From: Candidatus Poseidoniaceae archaeon
GTDB lineage: Archaea > Thermoplasmatota > Poseidoniia > Poseidoniales > Poseidoniaceae
Direction of reading: 5' to 3'
Assembly (NCBI GenBank): GCA_023254445.1
Contig: JALRLN010000100.1
Span: forward strand, 1-5,266
Length of the DNA stretch: 5,266 bases
The stretch's first letter is position 1; each line of letters starts with the position of its first letter. The position numbers and the translations under genes were made by a program. The notes under the pieces are model-generated. The model was not told the origin of the DNA, made no database searches, and worked only from the letters and a program-made list of their open reading frames with translations. This document shows, piece by piece, positions 1 to 5,266 of this stretch.

Positions 1-3000
1 ACCCATTCGTGGAGGAGCACGAGGGCCAGCAGAACGGCCTCGGTCAGCACCAGCGGTGCGGTCCACGATGATGCAGGGCCTGCGAAGGGATCGGTGACGA
101 AGGGCACCGGGACCTCCCCCCCGGCGGCAAGCGAGAGCAGGCGTGCTGCAACGAGGGAGATGAGCACCGCATCAGCGGTGGACGGCAGGCGAACGCCAAG
201 GTCTCGCCGTCCGAGCACGTGAAGCCCGCCGAGCAGCACCACGCCAACCACGAAGGCGAGGTGGTGGACTTGGTCGTCAAGCAGCAGCAGGCCTGCCCCC
301 ATCCGTCCGGCCACGTCCGTCAGCACGAGGCCACCGAGGCCGACGGCGACCGGCAGGTCCACACCGGCCACCTTCGGCAACGGCAAGTCGACGCCGTCGG
401 CCCGCGCACGGGCCAAGGCGATGAAGGCGGCGGCCCCCAGCGCCAGCGCCAACAGGGCCACAGCATGCGGCCCGCCGCCGTAGGACCACGCGGTGGTGCC
501 CAGCGACATCGCCACGAGGAACGAGAGCAAAACCGTCGGCCGGTGTTCGATGCCCTCAAGATCGTCCACCGAGGACGAGGGGGTCAACTGCCCGCCCTGA
601 CGTCGCATCCGGTCGGCATCGACCACGTCGAGCGACGACGTGCCGTCGCCGCCTCCGTCGAGGTGGAGCATGGCGCCGTCCACCTGCCCTGACCGGGCCT
701 TGAACGCAGCGCGACGCTCGGCCACGGCCTCCTGCTCAAGGCGTCGGGCTCGGACGCGATCCGAACTGGTCATCGCGGCACGAACCTCGGCTTGGGCGCT
801 CATCCACGCACCAAACGCCAGGAACATCACGACCACGGCCGCCGTACCCGTGGAGGATTCAGATTGCGTGGTCACGAGCAGCAGCACCACAAGCAAACCG
901 AGCGCGCTGCTAACGCTTCGAAGAAGCGGTCGTTCCAGCACCGGGCGAGCGAGGAAGGGCAACAGCGCGACGCCGGAGGCCACCAACACGACGGTAAGGT
1001 CCACCGCAGGGGTGAGGATGGGGGAGTCCCCCACCGCGTCGGGACGCAGCCACCGTACCAAGGCCAGGAGCATGAGCAGGCCCAGCAGGAGGGCGTGGTG
1101 ACCGGACGGGTCGGTTTCCATGGTGCTCCGTTCATCGTCGTTGGCACGAGGAGCACGCAGGATGCCGTCCACCATCACCACGAGCACGGCGAGCACGAGC
1201 CCAGTGGCGATCAGCCCAACGTGGCCCCTCGACCAGGCGTACGCCAAGAGGCCAATCCCCGTGATCGACGTCGTTCGTGACGGGCGGTGGCGACGACCCC
1301 CAAGTGCGCCTGCTGTGGCCTCCACAAGGAGCGGCGTGAGAAGCAACGGGAGCCCAATGCCCGCCTGCAGCCCTTCGACGGTGGCCGAGACCAGCAAGGT
1401 GACCACCGCCAGCACCGTCGCAAGGCTCCACAGGTCCAACGCCCCCGCGTCCCTCATTCGAGCGCTCAGTTCCGTCCCACCCGTGAAGCGACGCCCGAGG
1501 TTCACGCCGACGTCGCCCAACCGGAGGTTGACCGTGAAGGTCAGGAGCAAGGCCCCGATGAGGTAGGCCGTCAGCCACGCGGGTTCGAGGTCGATGGCGA
1601 TCAGGTCCACGTTCAGCACCCGGTCGTCGGCATCGCCGACGAAGAGGAGCGCCCAGGCCCAAGGACCCACGACCGCAGTGCCTGCAAGGGCCGGTGCGTC
1701 CCGTCGAAGCGCCAGCGTCCCAAGCCCTCCCCATACGGACACCACGCTGAGGCTGAGGATGGCGTCCGTGTGCTCCCCTCCGTTGGCGGGCACAAGCAGG
1801 GACAGCAGCACCACGAGCGCTACGGCGCCGACCCAGAGGACGTGGTCCGACACCTTGGCTTCGTGGCGCAAGACCACCGTTGCTGCACAGGCTGCCATCC
1901 CGAGGGCATGCAGAGCGTACGGCGGGACGCCGACGCTCAGGTCAAGCGTGACCATGGGGATGAGCGCGAGGGTCAGCGCGAGCGGAGTCCACAGCACCAC
2001 CGGTCCGAGACTGGACCACGAAACGCCTCGGACGCTGAGGTAGGAGCCCGCAAACGCGGTGAGCAGCAGGGTGACCTGCGCCATGGCATAGCCAAGGTCC
2101 TCACGGTGCGCAGCCACCGCAAGCACGGCCCCGACCATGCCGAGGCCCACGGACACGGCCCAGAGCCCGGGCCGACCCAAGCCGAGGGCGGCTGCACCGG
2201 AAGAAAACCAGTTGTCGTGACGGGCAAAACGGGCGGCCATGACGGCGTTGAGCCCTGTGACCCACGCCATCAGCAAGAAGGTCAGGAGTCCATCGTCGAA
2301 CGGGACGAGCACGAGTCCGAGGACCGTCCACCCGTCCGACAGGGCGTGGACGCCAATCCAGAGGTAGGACGCCGCAATGCCGAGGCTGGCCAGGTTCCCT
2401 GTTCCACGAAGCAGGGCAAGGCCGTGCAGCACGGCGGTGCCGAGGCCGATCATCAGGACGACGCCGATCTCTCCGTAGACGCCACCCGCCGCGCTTCCAA
2501 CAACAAGAAGGATGAGGGTAGCCTGCGCTGCAATGGCGTCGTCGTTGTGCCGCTGAGCCAGAACCACGTTCAACCCAATCAACAGCAAGAGCAGCGCCCC
2601 AAGCGTTGGCCCAGACCCAAGGCCACTCCCGTCCAACCACCCCCAATGATGGACGTCGAGCGCCAAGCCGTAGAGCACCTTCATCGAGATGATCACCCAC
2701 GTCACGCCCAGCATGCGCATGGAAGGGCGCGGAATCCATCGCTCGCCCAGCACAAGCCCGGCCAGGCCAAGCAGCAGCAGGCTGGGTGCGGCGATTCCGG
2801 ACGGGAGCGACGTGCCCACGTAGGCGGCCAGTGCAGAATAGGCGACGACCATCGCCACCAGCAACCCGTGACCAAGCCGACGCTCCCCGTCCGTCGCAAG
2901 GCCGGACAGGGGGTCGTCGCTCTGTGCTTCGGAAGCATCGCTCGCTGCTCGAAACGGAGATCGAACGGTGCCGATGGCGTCGTCGGCCTCCTCGTCGGTG

Positions 3001-3125
3001 TTGGCTTCCTCCGCCTGTGGGGGCTGGTCGTCGCCGAGCCTGAGGTCAAAGCCCGACAAGTCGAGGCCCGCGCCTTTGTTGAAGGCGCGCTCGCGAAGGA
3101 GCGCGTCCTCCTCGCGGTCGACCAT
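1..3125 (-). CDS. Giant polytopic integral membrane protein, unknown family; 3' end beyond the left edge
   Basis: From ATG at 3125 the frame stays open for 1,041 codons and runs off base 1, so the C-terminus is missing. Residues 1-85 are soluble and strongly acidic (many D/E around 31-50 and 63-73). About 24 hydrophobic segments follow (roughly 87-776), then a charged, helix-prone soluble segment (777-863), then about six more membrane segments to the edge. The composition is typical of a membrane protein (A, L, V, G), with only five lysines (K17, K149, K424, K809, K918) and one cysteine (C413). No P-loop, catalytic triad or transporter signature was seen. Repeated helix / R-rich turn / helix units recall large uncharacterised families such as DUF2339, but that is a resemblance in layout only. 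It is divergent from pckA. An alternative GTG start at 3185, with GGAGGT four bases upstream, would add 20 residues. I prefer ATG 3125 but am unsure. The coding call is solid and the function is unknown. Confidence 0.88.
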   Translation of the reverse strand, partial: MVDREEDALLRERAFNKGAGLDLSGFDLRLGDDQPPQAEEANTDEEADDAIGTVRSPFRAASDASEAQSDDPLSGLATDGERRLGHGLLVAMVVAYSALAAYVGTSLPSGIAAPSLLLLGLAGLVLGERWIPRPSMRMLGVTWVIISMKVLYGLALDVHHWGWLDGSGLGSGPTLGALLLLLIGLNVVLAQRHNDDAIAAQATLILLVVGSAAGGVYGEIGVVLMIGLGTAVLHGLALLRGTGNLASLGIAASYLWIGVHALSDGWTVLGLVLVPFDDGLLTFLLMAWVTGLNAVMAARFARHDNWFSSGAAALGLGRPGLWAVSVGLGMVGAVLAVAAHREDLGYAMAQVTLLLTAFAGSYLSVRGVSWSSLGPVVLWTPLALTLALIPMVTLDLSVGVPPYALHALGMAACAATVVLRHEAKVSDHVLWVGAVALVVLLSLLVPANGGEHTDAILSLSVVSVWGGLGTLALRRDAPALAGTAVVGPWAWALLFVGDADDRVLNVDLIAIDLEPAWLTAYLIGALLLTFTVNLRLGDVGVNLGRRFTGGTELSARMRDAGALDLWSLATVLAVVTLLVSATVEGLQAGIGLPLLLTPLLVEATAGALGGRRHRPSRTTSITGIGLLAYAWSRGHVGLIATGLVLAVLVVMVDGILRAPRANDDERSTMETDPSGHHALLLGLLMLLALVRWLRPDAVGDSPILTPAVDLTVVLVASGVALLPFLARPVLERPLLRSVSSALGLLVVLLLVTTQSESSTGTAAVVVMFLAFGAWMSAQAEVRAAMTSSDRVRARRLEQEAVAERRAAFKARSGQVDGAMLHLDGGGDGTSSLDVVDADRMRRQGGQLTPSSSVDDLEGIEHRPTVLLSFLVAMSLGTTAWSYGGGPHAVALLALALGAAAFIALARARADGVDLPLPKVAGVDLPVAVGLGGLVLTDVAGRMGAGLLLLDDQVHHLAFVVGVVLLGGLHVLGRRDLGVRLPSTADAVLISLVAARLLSLAAGGEVPVPFVTDPFAGPASSWTAPLVLTEAVLLALVLLHEW

Positions 3126-3189
3126 GGTGGTGTGGAGGTCCGTTTGACCTTCAAGCCTCGCCGTCACCGTCGCGAAAAAGTGCACGATG

Positions 3190-3195
3190 ACCTCC
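3190..3195 (-). promoter_or_regulatory. Shine-Dalgarno-like GGAGGT upstream of an alternative GTG start
   Basis: Read on the minus strand, GGAGGT is followed after only four bases by GTG (3185-3183), in frame with the giant membrane protein and with no stop between them. The motif is a perfect anti-SD match, but the spacing is shorter than usual. By contrast, nothing SD-like lies just upstream of ATG 3125. If the site is used, the protein begins 20 residues earlier and the intergenic region shrinks to 95 bp. It may also be a chance match in GC-rich DNA. Confidence 0.35.
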
Positions 3196-3212
3196 GGAAC
3201 ACGCGCACTCGG

Positions 3213-3234
3213 GCGGTGTGGCTGGCCACACCGC
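3213..3234. promoter_or_regulatory. Perfect 10+10 bp inverted repeat, candidate operator in the divergent promoter region
   Basis: The arms GCGGTGTGGC (3213-3222) and GCCACACCGC (3225-3234) are exact reverse complements around a 2-bp TG centre. A two-base centre is too tight for a good RNA hairpin loop but typical of a site bound by a dimeric DNA-binding protein. It lies between the divergent starts of the giant membrane protein and pckA, 46 bp before the pckA ATG. A relatively AT-rich patch, CGATTTGA (3236-3243), sits beside it and might be a weak promoter element for either direction. I found no canonical TATA box or bacterial -10/-35 pair, and the regulator is unknown. The symmetry is seen directly; an operator role is inferred. 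Confidence 0.5.
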
Positions 3235-3280
3235 ACGATTTGACCGCAAGGGCCTAAGAGGGGCTGCGGAACCGCGCGGC

Positions 3281-4882
3281 ATGCTCAGCACCCCCGGCCA
3301 CGGGCATGGCGCGCTCGAAGCCCTCGGCATCCATCCCAGCGGCGACGTTCACTGGAACCTTGCCGTTCCTGACCTGATCGACATGGCCGTGGACCGCAAC
3401 GAAGGCGTGCTGTCCGCCCACGGCGCCCTCGTCACGGAAACAGGCGAGCGCACGGGCCGGTCGCCCAACGACAAATTCATTGTCGATGAATCAACGACTT
3501 CGGGGGACATCAACTGGGGCGACGTCAACGTCAGCACGGACCTCGCCACCTTCACCGGCCTCCGTGCCAAGGTCGTCGCCCACCTCTCCGCTCAGGAGGC
3601 GCTCTTTGTTCAGGACCTCCGCTGCGGTGCAGAACCCAGCGAGGCCCTCCCCATTCGTGTGGTCACGCAGAACGCGTGGCACAGCGCCTTTGCGCGAAAC
3701 ATGTTCATCCGTCCTGAAGCGAGTGAACTCAACGGCCATGTCCCGGAGTTCACCGTGCTCCACGCGCCGCACTTTGAGGCGGACCCCGCTGTGGACGGCG
3801 TCAACTCCCACGTGTTTGTCATCGTGAACTACGAGGCGAAGGAAGTCATCATCGGTGGCAGCAGGTATGCGGGCGAGATCAAGAAGTCGATCTTCTCCGT
3901 CATGAACCTCATTCTCCCGCGAAAGGGCATCCTCCCGATGCACTGTTCGGCCAACACGAACGGCGAGAACACGGCCATCTTCTTCGGGCTCTCCGGCACG
4001 GGGAAGACCACGCTCTCGGCGGACCCGAAGCGGGCGTTGATCGGCGACGACGAGCACGGCTGGGGCTCGTCTGGTGTGTTCAACTTCGAAGGTGGCTGCT
4101 ATGCCAAGCTCATCGACCTCTCCGAGGAGGACGAACCTGCGATCTTCGCCACCACGCGCAAGCGCGGGACCGTGCTGGAAAACATCGTGCTTGACGATGA
4201 GGGCGTCCCAGACTTCACGGACGGTTCGAAGACGCAGAACACGCGCGGGTCCTACCCGATCGAATTCATCGACAACCGCACCATGGATTCCCGCGGAGGT
4301 CACCCACAGAACGTGATTTTCCTCACGTGCGACGCTTTTGGCGTGTTGCCTCCCATCTCCAGGCTCACGCCCGAACAGGCCGCGTACCACTTCATTTCCG
4401 GATACACGGCCAAGGTGGCGGGGACGGAAGTCGGCGTCAAGGAGCCAAAGGCGACCTTCTCCGCCTGCTTCGGTGAGCCCTTCATGCCGATGCATCCTGG
4501 CGTGTACGCCGACCTCCTCGCCGGAAAAATGGCCGAACACGGCTCCACGGCGTGGCTCATCAACACCGGGTGGTCCGGAGGACCCTACGGTGTTGGCAAC
4601 CGGATGAAAATCCGCTACACCCGCGCCATGCTCAACGCAGCGCTTGACGGCGACCTCGACGGCGTCGAGTACGTCACCGATGCGCGCTTTGGCTTCGAGG
4701 TCCCGACCTCGTGCCCCGGCGTTCCCGACGAGGTGCTGCAGCCCCGCAGCACCTGGTCCGACGGTGCTGCATTCGACCGCACCGCGGACGAACTGGCGCG
4801 CATGTTCAACGCCAACTTTGGACGCTATGCTGGCGGCGTGAGCGACGAGGTCAACGCCGCGGCGCCAACACCCCTTTCGTGA
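3281..4882 (+). CDS. pckA: Phosphoenolpyruvate carboxykinase (ATP)
   Basis: This cytosolic enzyme (EC 4.1.1.49) converts oxaloacetate plus ATP to phosphoenolpyruvate, CO2 and ADP, the first committed step of gluconeogenesis from TCA-cycle carbon. The 533 residues match the family length (E. coli 540, Thermus about 529). Visible motifs, numbered from ATG 3281, are: TGRSPNDK with substrate-binding R60; GEIKKS with metal ligand K202; MHCSAN with metal ligand H221; the kinase-1a P-loop GLSGTGKTT at 236-244 (K242, T243); the acidic metal site IGDDEHGW with D257; FNFEGGCYAK; and NTRGSYP with R322. These correspond to E. coli R65, K213, H232, K254/T255, D269 and R333. The N-terminal LEALGIHP and late NTGWSGGPYGVG make it Thermus/plant-like rather than E. 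coli-like. I chose ATG 3281 because similarity begins a few residues later. The in-frame GTG at 3218 would add 21 poorly conserved residues and lies inside the palindrome. No clear ribosome binding site is visible. The gene is intact, and its stop abuts the converging gene. Confidence 0.98.
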   Translation: MLSTPGHGHGALEALGIHPSGDVHWNLAVPDLIDMAVDRNEGVLSAHGALVTETGERTGRSPNDKFIVDESTTSGDINWGDVNVSTDLATFTGLRAKVVAHLSAQEALFVQDLRCGAEPSEALPIRVVTQNAWHSAFARNMFIRPEASELNGHVPEFTVLHAPHFEADPAVDGVNSHVFVIVNYEAKEVIIGGSRYAGEIKKSIFSVMNLILPRKGILPMHCSANTNGENTAIFFGLSGTGKTTLSADPKRALIGDDEHGWGSSGVFNFEGGCYAKLIDLSEEDEPAIFATTRKRGTVLENIVLDDEGVPDFTDGSKTQNTRGSYPIEFIDNRTMDSRGGHPQNVIFLTCDAFGVLPPISRLTPEQAAYHFISGYTAKVAGTEVGVKEPKATFSACFGEPFMPMHPGVYADLLAGKMAEHGSTAWLINTGWSGGPYGVGNRMKIRYTRAMLNAALDGDLDGVEYVTDARFGFEVPTSCPGVPDEVLQPRSTWSDGAAFDRTADELARMFNANFGRYAGGVSDEVNAAAPTPLS

Positions 4883-4885
4883 TCA
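4880..4885. other. Abutting stop codons of convergent genes (TGATCA)
   Basis: The TGA of pckA (4880-4882) is followed immediately by the reverse complement of the TGA of the minus-strand gene (4883-4885). The two stops together form the palindrome TGATCA, with zero spacer and no overlap. No hairpin followed by a T-run is visible on either strand at the junction. Whatever ends each transcript must therefore lie inside the opposing coding sequence, unless termination is factor-dependent. Confidence 0.9.
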
Positions 4886-5251
4886 CAGCAGAGCGAGAAG
4901 GTCGCCAAGGGAGGCCCCTCCGCCGAACAACTGCGCGAGGAAGTAGAGCACACCACCGATGAGGACGGCCCGAACCGCATCGGGCAGGTCGTCGGCTTCC
5001 TTCGTGGTGTACAGCAAGAGGCCGGCGGCCACGGCGATCGGTCCGATGCTCGTGGAGAACAGCGCGAGGTTGGTGTACCTGTCCTGCCAACGTTCGTGCT
5101 TCGTGACGTCATCGACGTACTCGTTCGCTTCGACCTCGTCGGTGAGGTCATAGTCGTCGACATCGGGAGGGAGGGCGAATCCAGCCACGAGCACCAGGAA
5201 AGCCGCGAACACCAGCGCACCAAAGCCTGCTGCAACAAGCATGTGGCTCAT
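4883..5251 (-). CDS. Small three-helix membrane protein with an acidic connecting segment, unknown function
   Basis: This 122-residue protein is complete from ATG 5251 to TGA. Residues 5-27 form a long hydrophobic helix that could be a signal anchor; no lipobox or cysteine is present. Residues 28-61 are hydrophilic and very acidic, with PPDVDDYDLTDEVE-type sequence, then a charged KHERWQDRY stretch. Residues 62-81 and 93-111 are two further hydrophobic segments, joined by a short charged loop (TKEADDLPD), and the C-terminus is short and hydrophobic. I do not recognise a family. A weak AAGGA (5262-5266) lies ten bases before the ATG, and Met4 (ATG at 5242) is an alternative start. The hydrophobic pattern and codon choice fit a real gene better than the overlapping frames at 4825-5238 and 4851-5090, which look like shadows. 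It converges on pckA with abutting stops. Function cannot be assigned; a small membrane accessory or scaffold subunit is one possibility. Confidence 0.82.
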   Translation of the reverse strand: MSHMLVAAGFGALVFAAFLVLVAGFALPPDVDDYDLTDEVEANEYVDDVTKHERWQDRYTNLALFSTSIGPIAVAAGLLLYTTKEADDLPDAVRAVLIGGVLYFLAQLFGGGASLGDLLALL

Positions 5252-5266
5252 CGGCGGGCGTTCCTT

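Noticed and set aside
1168..1202. Short GAGCACG / CACGAGC near-repeats
   Set aside because: They arise from Val/Leu-rich codons (GTG, CTC) of a membrane helix and have no regular period or spacer.
219..1280. Plus-strand open frames at 219-692, 640-1101 and 792-1280
   Set aside because: These are shadows of the same minus-strand membrane gene, with low-complexity, basic, Gln/His/Ser/Arg-rich products.
1132..2739. Minus-strand open frames at 1132-1734 and 2101-2739
   Set aside because: They are out of frame with the uninterrupted hydrophobic frame that spans 3125 to 1. Their products are Arg/Gly/Pro/His-rich and show no domain.
3069..3089. 8-bp stem with TGTTG loop (CGCGCCTT / AAGGCGCG)
   Set aside because: It lies within codons 13-19 of the membrane protein, has no T-run, and is plausible by chance in GC-rich coding DNA.
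1287..3257. Long plus-strand open frame (656 codons)
   Set aside because: It is in codon register opposite the membrane gene. The product is His/Gln/Arg/Pro-rich without domains, and its openness follows from the absence of TTA, CTA and TCA codons on the other strand.
3218..3280. Upstream GTG start for pckA giving 21 extra residues
   Set aside because: The extension does not resemble PEPCK N-termini and lies across the palindrome. ATG 3281 places the conserved LEALGIHP at the expected distance.
3491..4540. 349-codon minus-strand open frame opposite pckA
   Set aside because: It is in register with pckA, a certain gene. The antisense product is Arg/Val/Glu-rich with no recognisable motif.

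Overview
The window is GC-rich, at about 57-68% in the two lines I counted. It is packed with three protein genes: one long membrane-protein gene running off the left edge, one complete metabolic gene, and one small membrane-protein gene at the right. I see no RNA gene, CRISPR array, insertion sequence or phage signature. The source organism cannot be fixed from this sequence. Very large alanine/leucine/valine-rich polytopic proteins with acidic soluble segments, small acidic membrane proteins and tight packing would suit a planktonic marine archaeon such as Marine Group II / Poseidoniales. A high-GC bacterium is not excluded. The ATP-type PEP carboxykinase is the form usual in bacteria, yeast and plants.

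Layout. Bases 1-3125 (minus strand) are the 5' 1,041 codons of one uninterrupted gene for a giant integral membrane protein with roughly 28-31 hydrophobic segments. Its 3' end is outside the window, and I do not recognise the family. Bases 3126-3280 are a 155-bp divergent intergenic region holding a perfect 10+10 bp inverted repeat (3213-3234), the best operator candidate here. Bases 3281-4882 (plus strand) are pckA, ATP-dependent phosphoenolpyruvate carboxykinase, complete with every catalytic motif I looked for. Bases 4883-5251 (minus strand) encode a 122-residue protein with three predicted membrane helices and an acidic connecting segment. Its stop codon directly abuts the pckA stop, so the two stops form the palindrome TGATCA with no spacer.

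How they work together. Only pckA has a clear role: it makes PEP from oxaloacetate for gluconeogenesis. The two membrane proteins are each transcribed opposite to pckA, one divergent and one convergent, so neither is in an operon with it and no shared pathway can be inferred. The arrangement suggests two regulatory points. One is the shared divergent promoter region with its palindrome. The other is the convergent junction, where any transcript overrun makes antisense RNA. Long open frames opposite both large genes are codon-register shadows caused by avoidance of TTA, CTA and TCA codons, and they are not annotated.
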